Shown here piece by piece: positions 43,279-53,127 of a stretch of DNA of 64,000 nucleotides. Made by a program: the position numbers and the translations under genes. Below the pieces are notes generated by a model. It made no database searches and was not told the DNA's origin. It saw only the letters and a program-made list of their open reading frames with translations. The stretch is from Shinella daejeonensis. Its GTDB lineage: Bacteria > Pseudomonadota > Alphaproteobacteria > Rhizobiales > Rhizobiaceae. Numbering within the stretch: the first letter of the stretch is position 1; every line of letters starts with the position of its first letter. The stretch is from assembly GCF_024281235.1 (NCBI RefSeq), contig NZ_JAHWXY010000007.1, positions 1 through 64,000 of the forward strand. The letters are read 5' to 3'.

Positions 43279-45264
43279 ATGTCAGCCACCAAAATCCTCT
43301 GGGGACAGATCACCATCGTCTTCCTCATCATCCTCGCCACCACCTGGGGCGCGACGCAATATGTCGCCTGGAGCCTCGGCTATCAGGCCCAACTCGGCCC
43401 GCCCTGGTTCGAACTGCTCGGGACGCCGATCTATTATCCACCGGCGATCTTCTGGTGGTGGTATTTCTATGAAGCCTATGCGCCGCCGATCTTTGCCAAG
43501 GGTGGGATCATCGCGGCCTCTGGCGGCTTCATCGCCATCGCGGTCGCCATCGGCATGTCGGTCTGGCGGGCGCGCGAGGCGAAGAACGTCGCCACCTACG
43601 GCTCGGCGCGATGGGCAGGAAAGCCGGAAGTGAAGGCCGCAGGCCTGCTCGATCCCGATGGCGTGATCCTCGGCCGATATGACCGCGAGTATCTGCGGCA
43701 TGACGGCCCCGAGCATGTGCTGTGCTTCGCGCCGACCCGTTCGGGCAAGGGTGTCGGCCTGGTGGTGCCGACGCTGCTGACATGGCCGGGTTCGGCTGTT
43801 GTCCACGACATCAAGGGCGAGAACTGGCAACTCACCTCGGGGTTTCGGTCACACCACGGCCGGGTGCTGCTGTTCGATCCGACCAACCCGAAATCCTCGG
43901 CCTATAATCCCCTGCTCGAGGTGCGTCGCGGCGAGTGGGAGGTGCGCGACGTCCAGAACATCGCCGACATCCTCGTCGATCCCGAAGGCAGCCTCGACAA
44001 GCGCAACCATTGGGAAAAGACCTCTCATTCTCTCCTCGTCGGCGCGATCCTGCACGTTCTCTATGCCGAGCCAGACAAGACGCTGGCAGGTGTGGCTAGG
44101 TTTCTGTCCGATCCCAAGCGTCCGGTGGACTCCACCCTGCGCGCCATGATGACGACCGCGCATCTGGGTGAGGCGGGGCCGCATCCGGTCGTGGCCAGTG
44201 CGGCGCGCGAGCTGCGCAACAAGTCCGAGAACGAGCGGTCGGGCGTGTTGTCGACGGCGATGTCGTTTCTGGGCCTCTATCGCGATCCGGTCGTGGCCGA
44301 GGTCACGCGCCGCTCAGACTGGCGGATCAGCGATATTGTGAGCGGCGATCAGCCAACCACGCTCTACCTCGTCGTGCCGCCTTCAGACATCAACCGCACC
44401 AAACCCCTGATGCGATTGCTGCTCAATCAGGTTGGCCGCCGCCTGACCGAGGATCTGCAGGCGAACGCCGGGCGGCATCGGCTGCTTTTGATGCTCGACG
44501 AGTTTCCCGCGCTCGGGCGGCTGGACTTCTTCGAGACGGCGCTGGCCTTCATGGCCGGCTATGGCCTCAAGAGTTTCCTGATTGCGCAGTCGCTGAACCA
44601 GATCGAGAAAGCCTATGGGCCGAACAACTCGATCCTCGACAATTGCCATGTCCGGGTGAGCTTCGCCACGAACGACGAACGCACCGCCAAGCGGGTATCC
44701 GATGCCCTCGGCACCGCCACCGAGATGAAGGCGATGAAGAACTATGCCGGGCACAGGTTGTCGCCTTGGCTCGGGCATCTCATGGTCTCGCGCTCGGAAA
44801 CCGCGCGGCAATTGCTGACGCCAGGCGAGATCATGCAGCTTCCACCTGATGAGGAGATCGTCATGGTGGCGGGCATCCCACCGATCCGGGCGACGAAGGC
44901 GCGCTACTTTGAGGATGCCCGATTCCGGGAGCGGGTTCTTTCCCCGCCCGAATTGAAGCGCCCCGAGGGAACGCGCCCCGACGACTGGACCACGCTACCG
45001 ATCCCCGCGCGACCCGGGCCTGCCGAGGATGACGAGGACCACATGGCAGATGATGAAGATCCGACCGAATCCGAGCGCCGGTTGCAGCCCGAACTCAGCC
45101 GCGTGAAGCCGGTAGAGAAGAAAAAGCCCATCGAGAACGAGTTCGAGCCCGATCTGTCCGATGACGTGGACGAAGATGTTGCCCGGAACCGACGCATGAT
45201 CAGCCAGGTCCAGGGAATCGCCCGGCAGGTCGCTATGAACCCGAACGATGGCATGGAGCTGTAG
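43279..45264 (+). CDS. traG: TraG/VirD4 coupling protein
   Basis: A 661-aa inner-membrane ATPase with N-terminal transmembrane segments (about 8-25 and 75-95), Walker A FAPTRSGKGVG (about 150-160) and Walker B region LLMLDEFPALG. The C-terminal tail is acidic. It links the relaxosome to the Trb channel. The start at 43279 leaves nine bases after GGAAAGGA; ATG at 43273 is possible. Confidence 0.95.
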   Translation: MSATKILWGQITIVFLIILATTWGATQYVAWSLGYQAQLGPPWFELLGTPIYYPPAIFWWWYFYEAYAPPIFAKGGIIAASGGFIAIAVAIGMSVWRAREAKNVATYGSARWAGKPEVKAAGLLDPDGVILGRYDREYLRHDGPEHVLCFAPTRSGKGVGLVVPTLLTWPGSAVVHDIKGENWQLTSGFRSHHGRVLLFDPTNPKSSAYNPLLEVRRGEWEVRDVQNIADILVDPEGSLDKRNHWEKTSHSLLVGAILHVLYAEPDKTLAGVARFLSDPKRPVDSTLRAMMTTAHLGEAGPHPVVASAARELRNKSENERSGVLSTAMSFLGLYRDPVVAEVTRRSDWRISDIVSGDQPTTLYLVVPPSDINRTKPLMRLLLNQVGRRLTEDLQANAGRHRLLLMLDEFPALGRLDFFETALAFMAGYGLKSFLIAQSLNQIEKAYGPNNSILDNCHVRVSFATNDERTAKRVSDALGTATEMKAMKNYAGHRLSPWLGHLMVSRSETARQLLTPGEIMQLPPDEEIVMVAGIPPIRATKARYFEDARFRERVLSPPELKRPEGTRPDDWTTLPIPARPGPAEDDEDHMADDEDPTESERRLQPELSRVKPVEKKKPIENEFEPDLSDDVDEDVARNRRMISQVQGIARQVAMNPNDGMEL

Positions 45265-45268
45265 CGCC

Positions 45269-45694
45269 ATGACACGACGAAAGAAGAAGGCGAAGGTCAC
45301 GATCTATCTCGATCCCGACGTCACGTCGGCGCTGGCCGACTTCGCGGCACGCCGGGATCGCTCGCAGTCCATGATCGCAGAAGCCGCCATCGCATCCTTC
45401 CTGTCGCCGGACGATGCCGAGCGTCGAGAGGCGATCATCGCCAAACGCCTCGACCAGATCGACCGCCGCCTGACGCGCGTGGAACGCGATGTCGGCATCG
45501 CCGTCGAGAGTCTCGCGGTGTTCATCCGCTTCTGGGTCACGACAACGCCGGCGCTGCCTGAGCCAGCGGCAAAGGCCGCGAAGGCCAAGTCGGCCGAACG
45601 ATATGAGGCGTTCATCACGGCGCTCGGTCGGCGCCTCGCGCAGGGGCCGAAGCTCCGGCAGGAGATTTCCGAGGATGTGGCTGGATCAGATTAG
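45269..45694 (+). CDS. CopG-type ribbon-helix-helix transfer regulator
   Basis: A 141-aa protein with an N-terminal ribbon-helix-helix (KVTIYLDPDVTSALADFAARRDRSQSMIAEAAI) and a helical C-terminus. In related ICEs it lies between traG and trbB and probably binds oriT or controls trb. Here trbB is displaced 2.5 kb by a metal-resistance block. Confidence 0.85.
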   Translation: MTRRKKKAKVTIYLDPDVTSALADFAARRDRSQSMIAEAAIASFLSPDDAERREAIIAKRLDQIDRRLTRVERDVGIAVESLAVFIRFWVTTTPALPEPAAKAAKAKSAERYEAFITALGRRLAQGPKLRQEISEDVAGSD

Positions 45695-45737
45695 TGAACA
45701 GATCACATCGCACACTGGCTCTCTGAGAGTCTTGGCA

Positions 45738-45756
45738 TATCCCCTACAGGAGGATA
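45738..45756 (+). promoter_or_regulatory. candidate metal-repressor operator of the nre-like genes
   Basis: Imperfect dyad TATCCCCT/AGGAGGATA (45738-45745 with 45748-45756) overlapping the ribosome binding site AGGAGG of the repressor gene. RcnR/CsoR-type repressors bind G/C-tract dyads flanked by A/T, as here. Confidence 0.5.
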
Positions 45757-45766
45757 GCATATACCC

Positions 45767-46048
45767 ATGAGCCAGGCACCGCACCCCCACGAAACCCACC
45801 CCCAGATCGTCAAGCGATTAAAACGCGCGGGCGGCCATCTGAACGGGGTTATCGAGATGATCGAGGCCGGCAGGCCGTGCCTCGACATCGCCCAGCAGCT
45901 CTATGCTGTAGAGAAGGCAATCGCCCACGCCAAGAAGACGCTGATTCAGGATCACCTCGACCACTGCCTTGAAGAAGTGGTTGGGCCGCTCGACCGCGAG
46001 CGGCGGCAGTCGATCGATGAATTCAAGGAAATAGCGAAATATCTGTGA
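45767..46048 (+). CDS. nreA: RcnR/CsoR-family metal-sensing repressor (NreA-like)
   Basis: A 93-aa all-helical repressor (HPQIVKRLKRAGGHLNGVIEMIEAGRPCLDIAQQLYAVEKAI). The conserved Cys (RPCLDI) and downstream His residues (DHLDHCLEE) are metal ligands in this family; an extra His-rich N-terminus (PHPHETHP) suggests nickel or cobalt sensing as in RcnR. Its stop overlaps the exporter gene, so the two form one unit. Confidence 0.82.
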   Translation: MSQAPHPHETHPQIVKRLKRAGGHLNGVIEMIEAGRPCLDIAQQLYAVEKAIAHAKKTLIQDHLDHCLEEVVGPLDRERRQSIDEFKEIAKYL

Positions 46049-47361
46049 TGCTGGCGATTCTCCAAAACCGAACCTATCGCCATCTCATTCTTGCTCAGGT
46101 CATCGCACTGGTCGGGACCGGCCTTGCCACGGTCGCCCTCGGCCTGCTCGCTTTCGAGCTGGCCGGAGCCGATGCCGGCGCGGTCCTCGGAACCGCGCTT
46201 ACCATCAAAATGATTGCCTATGTGACGGTCGCGCCCATCGCGTCGGCATTCGCGGAGCGCGTACCGCGCCGCGCTATGCTGGTTGCGCTCGATCTCGTGC
46301 GCGCCGCCGTGACGGTGTTTCTGCTGTTCGTTACCGAAATCTGGCAAGTCTATGTCCTGATCTTCGTGCTGCAATCGGCCTCGGCCGCCTTCACGCCGAC
46401 CTTTCAGGCGACAATCCCCGACATTTTGCCTGATGAGCAGGAATACACACGCGCCCTGTCACTCTCCCGGCTCGCCTATGATCTGGAAAGCGTCGTCAGC
46501 CCAATGCTGGCGGCGGCGCTGCTTGCCTTTATCTCCTTCCACAACCTGTTCGCCGGCACGATGATCGGTTTCCTGATCTCGGCGGCGCTGGTGCTGTCGG
46601 TCGTGCTGCCAAGCCCGAAGCCGTCGCAGCCGCGCGGCATCTATGATCGGACAACGCGCGGCATCCGCATCTATCTGGCGACGCCGCGCCTGCGCGGGTT
46701 GCTGGCGATCAATCTCGCTGTCGCTTCGGCCGGAGCATTGGTGATCGTCAATACGGTCGTCTATGTGCAGGTCGTTTTCGGTCTTGACCAACAGGCCATG
46801 GCGCTGGCACTCGCCGCTTTCGGCGGAGGCTCGATGGTCGCGGCACTCGCCCTGCCGAAGCTGTTGGAATCGGTTCCCGACCGCACCGCGATGCTGGCGG
46901 GTGCGTCGCTGCTGGTGGTGGGAACGCTGGCGGCGGCCGCGCTGCCCGGTTACGGCTGGCTGCTGCCCCTCTGGTTCTTGCTCGGTCTTGGCTATTCAAC
47001 GGCGCAGACGCCATCCGGCCGCCTGCTTCGGCGCTCGGCCAACCCGGAGGACCGCCCGGCGCTATTCGCTGCCCAGTTCGCACTTTCCCATGTTTGCTGG
47101 CTGATCGCCTATCCGCTCGCCGGATGGGCCGGCGCGGCGCTCGGCCTGCCGATCACGGCCGTCATCCTGGCGGCTGTGGCCGCCGTCGCCATCATCACCG
47201 GCTTGGCCGTCTGGCCGTCAGATGACCCCGAAATTGTCGCGCATCGCCATGACGACCTTCCAGCCGACCATCCGCATCTTGCGGAGGCCGGGCATGGGCA
47301 TCGTCATGCCCATGCCTATGTGATTGACGATATGCACCTCGCATGGCCGCGCGAGCGCTGA
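46048..47361 (+). CDS. nreB: MFS metal exporter with His-rich tail (NreB-like)
   Basis: A 437-aa major facilitator with 12 predicted transmembrane helices and a C-terminal His-rich tail (HRHDDLPADHPH, HGHRHAHAY). This tail is the signature of NreB nickel exporters. Located in the inner membrane, it would pump Ni(II), perhaps Co(II), to the periplasm. TGATG overlap with the repressor gene; GTG at 46045 is an alternative start. Confidence 0.82.
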   Translation: MLAILQNRTYRHLILAQVIALVGTGLATVALGLLAFELAGADAGAVLGTALTIKMIAYVTVAPIASAFAERVPRRAMLVALDLVRAAVTVFLLFVTEIWQVYVLIFVLQSASAAFTPTFQATIPDILPDEQEYTRALSLSRLAYDLESVVSPMLAAALLAFISFHNLFAGTMIGFLISAALVLSVVLPSPKPSQPRGIYDRTTRGIRIYLATPRLRGLLAINLAVASAGALVIVNTVVYVQVVFGLDQQAMALALAAFGGGSMVAALALPKLLESVPDRTAMLAGASLLVVGTLAAAALPGYGWLLPLWFLLGLGYSTAQTPSGRLLRRSANPEDRPALFAAQFALSHVCWLIAYPLAGWAGAALGLPITAVILAAVAAVAIITGLAVWPSDDPEIVAHRHDDLPADHPHLAEAGHGHRHAHAYVIDDMHLAWPRER

Positions 47362-47807
47362 CCGGGAACGTGGAGGACGTGCTCTCGCTGGCCGGGCTGT
47401 TCGCCATCGCCTTCATCGCCGCCACGATCCTGCCGGCCCAATCGGAGGCCGCGCTAGTCGGGCTACTGGTCCTCGGTAAGCAATCACCTGTCCTGCTGGT
47501 GATCGTCGCGACTATCGGCAATGTGCTCGGCTCCGTTTTCAACTGGCTGCTCGGGCGATGGGTCGAGCACTATCGTCATCGGCGCTGGTTTCCAGTTAGC
47601 GAACAAACCCTCGACCGCGCAAACGGCTGGTATCGACGCTGGGGCCGCTGGAGCCTGCTCTTGAGCTGGGCACCGATCGGCGGCGATGCGCTCACCGTGG
47701 CGGCCGGCGTCTTGCGGGAACCGTTCGGGAGTTTCCTACTGCTCGTGACGATCGCGAAAGCGGGCCGCTACATTGTGCTCACGGCCATCACGCTTGGGTT
47801 GTTCTGA
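47343..47807 (+). CDS. YqaA/DedA-like membrane protein
   Basis: A 154-aa membrane protein of the DedA/VTT family (FIAATILPAQSEAALVGLL, ATIGNVLGSVFNWLLGRWVE, LLLSWAPIGGDALTVAAGVL). It overlaps the end of nreB by 19 bases. Members often accompany metal exporters; some DedA-fold proteins move lipids. The direct role here is unknown. Confidence 0.83.
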   Translation: MAARALTGNVEDVLSLAGLFAIAFIAATILPAQSEAALVGLLVLGKQSPVLLVIVATIGNVLGSVFNWLLGRWVEHYRHRRWFPVSEQTLDRANGWYRRWGRWSLLLSWAPIGGDALTVAAGVLREPFGSFLLLVTIAKAGRYIVLTAITLGLF

Positions 47808-48204
47808 TGTAGCAGCTCTATCGGCAGATCGTAGCGGTCCAGCGCGAAATCTAACTCACTTTCGCTGACCGCATCGGATCGTTCGTCAAGTCCGGCGACT
47901 GGTTGGAATTAGTCGTCTATCTGCCAATTGGCATTGTATTCGGAGCGCCGCACGCCCTGACTCACCACCCCCTGTTAACATGCACGACGATAAAACGAGG
48001 CTCTCTTAGAAGCCGGTCGAATCAAGTGATGATCATGGGAGGAGGAACGCAGCCTGGTGCAGCGCATGGCCACCGCCGTTCTCCTGTATTTTTAACCCAC
48101 GCTACTACGACGACAGAAACTTGTTGAATCGGCCCGTTTTACGACTCTTTTAGTGATCCCCATCCGGGGATCGCATCTTGCCTCCCCGGTTGAGCGGGGA
48201 CGAG
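47808..48204 (+). other. 397-bp intergenic region between the nickel block and trbB
   Basis: No gene is supported. One hairpin GATCCCC-ATCC-GGGGATC lies at 48155-48172. Base composition is less GC-rich than its surroundings. It may hold the right edge of the inserted metal block, but no terminal repeats were recognised. Confidence 0.5.
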
Positions 48205-49203
48205 ATGGCTGGCAGCAATCACAAACAGGCAAGTGTTGACCGCGGCGCCCGCATGCTCCGAACGGCGCTCGGGCCCGCCATCTCAACCCTGCTGCAGGAC
48301 ACGTCCGTCGTCGAGGTCATGCTGAACCCCGATGGCCGGATCTGGGTGGACCGGCTGTCCGAGGGTCTGGCTGATACCGGCGAGATGCTGTCCGCCGCCG
48401 ATGGCGAACGTATCGTGCGGCTGGTTGCTCACCATGTCGGCGTCGAGGTCCATGCCCGCAGCCCGCGCGTCTCGGCCGAACTGCCCGAGACTGGTGAGCG
48501 CTTCGAGGGACTGCTGCCGCCGGTCGTGGCCGCTCCGGCCTTCGCCATCCGCAAGCCCGCCGTCGCGGTGTTCACGCTCGAGGATTATGTCGCGGCCGGG
48601 ATCATGTCCGGCGATCAGGCGGAAACGCTCCGCACCGCCGTTCAGTCGCGAGCGAACATCCTCGTGGCAGGCGGCACTTCCACCGGCAAGACCACGCTGA
48701 CCAATGCGCTGCTCGCCGAGGTGGCGAAGACGCAGGATCGCGTCGTCATCATCGAGGACATTCGCGAGCTGCAATGCGCCGCACCCAATCTGGTGGCGAT
48801 GCGGACCAAAGATGGTGTCGCCACGCTCTCCGATCTGGTGCGTTCGTCTCTACGTCTGCGCCCCGACCGTATACCGATCGGCGAGGTCCGTGGTGCCGAA
48901 GCGCTCGATCTCCTTAAAGCCTGGGGCACGGGCCACCCCGGAGGAGTCGGCACGATCCATGCCGGCTCCGGCATTGGCGCGCTGCGCCGCCTCGAACAGC
49001 TCATCCAAGAAGCCGTCGTCACCGTCCCACGCGCCATGATCGCGGAAACCATCGACGTGGTGGCCGTTCTCGCCGGTCGCGGTTCCGCACGGCGGCTTGT
49101 CGAACTCGCCCGCGTCGAAGGTCTCGGAGCCGACGGCGACTACCGGATTTCTCCCGCCTTTTCAGAACCCGACACCACTCGCAACACTGGAGAACCTGCA
49201 TGA
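48205..49203 (+). CDS. trbB: TrbB, conjugal transfer ATPase (VirB11-like)
   Basis: A 332-aa secretion ATPase. N-terminal domain [20 protein letters not shown]; Walker [11 protein letters not shown] (about 155-164); Asp box [10 protein letters not shown]; His box GTIHAGS. It powers pilus assembly and DNA transfer. The start at 48205 follows GCGGGGA; a TTG at 48178 would add nine residues. Confidence 0.95.
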   Translation: MAGSNHKQASVDRGARMLRTALGPAISTLLQDTSVVEVMLNPDGRIWVDRLSEGLADTGEMLSAADGERIVRLVAHHVGVEVHARSPRVSAELPETGERFEGLLPPVVAAPAFAIRKPAVAVFTLEDYVAAGIMSGDQAETLRTAVQSRANILVAGGTSTGKTTLTNALLAEVAKTQDRVVIIEDIRELQCAAPNLVAMRTKDGVATLSDLVRSSLRLRPDRIPIGEVRGAEALDLLKAWGTGHPGGVGTIHAGSGIGALRRLEQLIQEAVVTVPRAMIAETIDVVAVLAGRGSARRLVELARVEGLGADGDYRISPAFSEPDTTRNTGEPA

Positions 49204-49529
49204 TCCGTCGTGCCTTCCGCATCCGTCACCATATCGCTACCGCCTCGGCCTTCGCCTGGGTGAGCCTGATGACATCCCCGGCCTGGGCCTCGGGCTCTTC
49301 GATGCCCTGGGAAGCGCCGCTGCAATCCATCCTCGAATCCGTCGAAGGGCCGGTGGCCAAGATCGTGGCGGTGATCATCATCATCGTCACCGGCCTGACG
49401 CTGGCTTTCGGCGATACCGGCGGCGGTTTTAGGCGGTTGATCCAGATCGTCTTCGGCATCTCCATCGCCTTCGCCGCCAGTTCGTTCTTCCTCTCGTTCT
49501 TCAGCTTCGGCGGCGGGGCGCTGGTCTGA
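49200..49529 (+). CDS. trbC: TrbC, pilin precursor (VirB2-like)
   Basis: A 109-aa precursor with a signal peptide (cleavage near SPAWA) and two hydrophobic helices (IVAVIIIIVTGLTLAFG; IAFAASSFFLSFFSFGGGALV). Processed by signal peptidase and probably by TraF to the mature pilin. ATGA overlap with trbB. Confidence 0.93.
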   Translation: MIRRAFRIRHHIATASAFAWVSLMTSPAWASGSSMPWEAPLQSILESVEGPVAKIVAVIIIIVTGLTLAFGDTGGGFRRLIQIVFGISIAFAASSFFLSFFSFGGGALV

Positions 49530-49810
49530 TGGCCGTGAGTTTTGAGGCCCTCGACGCGGTGCCGGGCTTCGCTGTCCCGGTCCACCGCGCCCTGACCGAG
49601 CCGATCCTGCTCGGCGGTGCGCCGCGATCCGTCGCCATCCTCAACGGCACGCTGGCCGGGGCGGTCGGCCTCGGCCTCCAGCTCTGGTTCGCCGGCATTC
49701 TCATCTGGGCGGTCGGCCATATCGCAGCCGTCTGGGCCGCCAAACGCGATCCGCTCTTCGTCGAGGTCGCGCGCCGCCATCTGCGCATCCCCGGCCATTT
49801 CTCGGTGTGA
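49529..49810 (+). CDS. trbD: TrbD (VirB3-like)
   Basis: A 93-aa inner-membrane protein with one or two hydrophobic segments (SVAILNGTLAGAVGLGLQLW; FAGILIWAVGHIAAVWAA) and the VirB3 start VPVHRALTEPILLGGAPR. Part of the inner-membrane complex with TrbE. TGATGG junction with trbC. Confidence 0.93.
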   Translation: MAVSFEALDAVPGFAVPVHRALTEPILLGGAPRSVAILNGTLAGAVGLGLQLWFAGILIWAVGHIAAVWAAKRDPLFVEVARRHLRIPGHFSV

Positions 49811-49820
49811 GGCACGAGCC

Positions 49821-52331
49821 ATGATGAATCTCGCAGAATACCGCCGCACCGCCTCGCGCCTCGCTGATTACCTTCCCTGGGTGGCGCTGGTCGGCTCCGG
49901 CGTGGTGTTGAACAAGGACGGCTCGTTCCAGAGGACTGCGAAGTTTCGCGGGCCGGATCTGGATTCTGCCGTCGCGGCGGAACTGGTCGCGGTGGCCGGA
50001 CGGCTGAACAACGCCTTCCGCCGCCTCGGCTCCGGCTGGGCCATCTTCGTCGAGGCGCAGCGATCGGAGGCCGCGACCTATCCCGCGAGCCGCTTCCCCG
50101 ATCCCGCCTCCGCGCTGGTCGATGCCGAGCGCAAGGCCGATTTCGAGGAAGAAAGCAGCCATTTCGTCTCGGGCTACTTCCTGACCTTCCTGTGGCTTCC
50201 GCCTGCCGAGGATGCGGCGCGCTCGGAGTCCTGGCTTTACGAGGGCCGCGAGACTTCGGGCGTAAATCCCTGGGAACTGGTGCGCGGCTTCATCGACCGC
50301 ACCGACCGCGTGCTGGCGCTGCTCGACGGTTTCATGCCGGAGTGCCGCTGGCTCGATGACGCCGGGACGCTGACCTACCTGCATTCGTCGATCTCGACCA
50401 ACCGGCATCGCGTGCGCGTGCCGGAAGTGCCGATGTATCTCGACGCGCTGCTGGCCGATCAACCTCTGACTGGAGGATTGGAGCCGCGGCTGGGCAATCA
50501 GCATCTCCGGGTGCTGACGATCACCGGCTTTCCAGGCACCACCACACCCGGCCTGCTCGACGAGATGAACCGACTGGCCTTTCCCTACCGATGGTCCACC
50601 CGCGCCATCCTGATGGACAAGACCGACGCGACCCGGTTGCTGACGAAGATCAGGCGGCAATGGTTCGCAAAGCGCAAGAGCATCGCGGCGATCATCAAGG
50701 AGGTGATGACCAACGAGCAATCTGCGCTCCTGGACACCGATGCGGCGAACAAGGCGGCCGACGCGGACATGGCGTTGCAGGAACTCGGCGCCGACATGGC
50801 TGGCATGGCCTATGTCACGGCGACCGTCACCGTCTGGGACGAGGATGCCCGGCGGGCCGACGAAAAGCTGCGGCTGGTCGAGAAGATCATCCAGTCCCGC
50901 GATTTCAGCGTCATGGTCGAGACGGTCAATGCCGTCGACGCCTGGCTCGGCAGCCTGCCTGGACATGCCTATGCCAATGTCCGCCAGCCCCCGGTCTCGA
51001 CGCTCAACCTTGCCCACATGGTCCCTTCGTCCGCCGTGTGGGCGGGGCCGGAACGGGACGATCACTTCGGCGCACCCCCGCTGCTTTACGGCAGGACCGA
51101 AGGATCGACCCCGTTCCGGCTGTCCCTTCATGTCGGCGACGTGGGCCATACACTCGTCGTCGGACCGACCGGCGCCGGCAAGTCGGTGCTGCTGGCGCTG
51201 ATGGCCTTACAGTTCCGCCGCTACGCGCGCTCACAGGTCTTCGCCTTCGATTTCGGCGGCTCCATCCGTGCCTCCGCACTCGCTATGCAGGGTGATTGGC
51301 ATGATCTCGGCGGCGAACTGACCGACGCTTCCGAAACGTCTGTTTCGCTGCAACCGCTGGCCCGCATCCACGAGACTGCCGAACGGGCCTGGGCTGCCGA
51401 TTGGATCGTGGCAATCCTGATGCGCGAGAATATCCAGATCACGCCCGAGGTGAAGGAGCATCTCTGGACGGCGCTGACCTCGCTGGCGTCCGCTCCGGTC
51501 GGAGAGCGCACCATCACCGGCCTCGCCGTGTTGCTGCAATCCAATGACCTGAAACAGGCGCTGCGCTCTTATTGTGTCGGTGGTCCCTATGGACGCCTTC
51601 TCGATGCCGAGACCGAGCATCTTGGCTCTGCCGACGTGCAGGCGTTCGAGATCGAGGGTCTGGTCGGCACCGGCGCAGCGCCGGCGGTTCTGTCCTACCT
51701 GTTCCATCGCATCGGTGACAGGTTGGACGGGCGGCCCACGCTGCTGATTATCGACGAGGGCTGGCTGGCGCTCGATGACGAAGGGTTTGCAGACCAGCTC
51801 AGGGAGTGGCTCAAGACCCTGCGCAAGAAGAACGCCAGTGTCATCTTCGCCACGCAGTCGCTGTCCGACATTGATAATTCCGCCATCGCGCCGGCGATCA
51901 TCGAAAGCTGCCCGACGCGGCTCCTCTTGCCGAACGAGCGCGCCATCGAGCCGCAGATCACGGCGATCTATCGCCGCTTCGGCCTCAACGACAGGCAGAT
52001 CGAAATCCTCGCGCGGGCCACGCCCAAGCGGGACTACTACTGCCAGTCGCGGCGCGGCAACCGCTTGTTCGACCTTGGCTTGTCGGAAGTCGGATTGGCG
52101 CTCTGCGCCGCATCGGCCAAATCCGATCAGACGCTGATAAACGAGATTCTTGCCGAACATGGCCGCGAAGGGTTCCTCTCCGCCTGGCTTCACGCACGCG
52201 GCGTCGAATGGGCCGCCGATCTCATCCCTGACCTCACCAATCTCGTAACCGAAAACGAAATCCCGCCGCCGACAGTCGCTGACGTCGGCGAAATCGAACT
52301 CATCCTGGATGAAGAGGAGATTACCCCATGA
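49821..52331 (+). CDS. trbE: TrbE, conjugal transfer ATPase (VirB4-like)
   Basis: An 836-aa ATPase with Walker A VVGPTGAGKSVLLA (about 447) and Walker B LLIIDEGWLAL (about 640). The largest energy-giving subunit of the type IV secretion channel. Full length for the family. ATGA overlap with trbJ at 52328. Confidence 0.95.
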   Translation: MMNLAEYRRTASRLADYLPWVALVGSGVVLNKDGSFQRTAKFRGPDLDSAVAAELVAVAGRLNNAFRRLGSGWAIFVEAQRSEAATYPASRFPDPASALVDAERKADFEEESSHFVSGYFLTFLWLPPAEDAARSESWLYEGRETSGVNPWELVRGFIDRTDRVLALLDGFMPECRWLDDAGTLTYLHSSISTNRHRVRVPEVPMYLDALLADQPLTGGLEPRLGNQHLRVLTITGFPGTTTPGLLDEMNRLAFPYRWSTRAILMDKTDATRLLTKIRRQWFAKRKSIAAIIKEVMTNEQSALLDTDAANKAADADMALQELGADMAGMAYVTATVTVWDEDARRADEKLRLVEKIIQSRDFSVMVETVNAVDAWLGSLPGHAYANVRQPPVSTLNLAHMVPSSAVWAGPERDDHFGAPPLLYGRTEGSTPFRLSLHVGDVGHTLVVGPTGAGKSVLLALMALQFRRYARSQVFAFDFGGSIRASALAMQGDWHDLGGELTDASETSVSLQPLARIHETAERAWAADWIVAILMRENIQITPEVKEHLWTALTSLASAPVGERTITGLAVLLQSNDLKQALRSYCVGGPYGRLLDAETEHLGSADVQAFEIEGLVGTGAAPAVLSYLFHRIGDRLDGRPTLLIIDEGWLALDDEGFADQLREWLKTLRKKNASVIFATQSLSDIDNSAIAPAIIESCPTRLLLPNERAIEPQITAIYRRFGLNDRQIEILARATPKRDYYCQSRRGNRLFDLGLSEVGLALCAASAKSDQTLINEILAEHGREGFLSAWLHARGVEWAADLIPDLTNLVTENEIPPPTVADVGEIELILDEEEITP

Positions 52332-53110
52332 CGCGCGCAATTCCCCGGTTCACCCGAATGGTCAGCACTTTGGCGCTTGCCCTGGCGCTTGCCGCACCGC
52401 CGGCGCTGGCCCCGGTGTTCACGACGCCGGCCCACGCCTTCTTTGGCGGGTTCGGCAGGATCGTCTACGACCCGACCAACCATGCCGAGAACCTGCTGAC
52501 CGCCGCCCGCACGCTGGAGCAGATCAACAACCAGATCACCTCGCTCCAGAACGAGGCGCAGATGCTGATCAACCAGGCCCGCAACCTTGCGAGCCTGCCC
52601 TACAGTTCGCTTCAGGCGCTTCAGCAGAACGTCCAGCGCACCCAGCAACTTCTCGGACAGGCCCAGAATATCGCCTTCGACGTGCAGAACATCGACCAGA
52701 TGTTCCAGCAGGATTACGGCAATCTCTCTCTCGCAACCACCGACCAGCAGCTCATCGCCGATGCCCGGTCCCGCTGGGAGAATACCGTTGGGGGTCTTCA
52801 GGACGCCATGCGGGTGCAGGCCGGTGTCGTCGGTAACATCGACACTAACCGGGCTGAGATGTCCGCGCTCGTCGGCGAAAGCCAGGGCGCGACGGGCGCG
52901 CTTCAGGCCACCCAAGCCGGCAACCAGCTTCTCGCGCTCCAGTCGCACCAGCTTTCCGACCTGATCGCGGTCATCTCAGCGAACGGTCGCGCCGATGCGT
53001 TGACAGAAGCGGAGCGAGCGACCGCCGCTGAGCAGGGCCGTATCCAGCGCGAGCGCTTCCTGGCACCGGGCAGCGGCTACCAGCCCGGCAACGCGCAGAT
53101 GTTCAACTGA
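52328..53110 (+). CDS. trbJ: TrbJ (VirB5-like)
   Basis: A 260-aa exported protein with a signal peptide (LALALALAAPPALAPV...AHA) and long coiled-coil helices (ARTLEQINNQITSLQNEAQML). The periplasmic pilus-tip or adhesion subunit of the channel. Coupled to trbE. Confidence 0.93.
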   Translation: MTRAIPRFTRMVSTLALALALAAPPALAPVFTTPAHAFFGGFGRIVYDPTNHAENLLTAARTLEQINNQITSLQNEAQMLINQARNLASLPYSSLQALQQNVQRTQQLLGQAQNIAFDVQNIDQMFQQDYGNLSLATTDQQLIADARSRWENTVGGLQDAMRVQAGVVGNIDTNRAEMSALVGESQGATGALQATQAGNQLLALQSHQLSDLIAVISANGRADALTEAERATAAEQGRIQRERFLAPGSGYQPGNAQMFN

Positions 53111-53127
53111 CGCCGGGAGGGCAGATC

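Noticed and set aside
47903-48127. 74-aa frame between the nickel block and trbB
   Set aside because: No ribosome binding site, odd composition and no recognisable domain.
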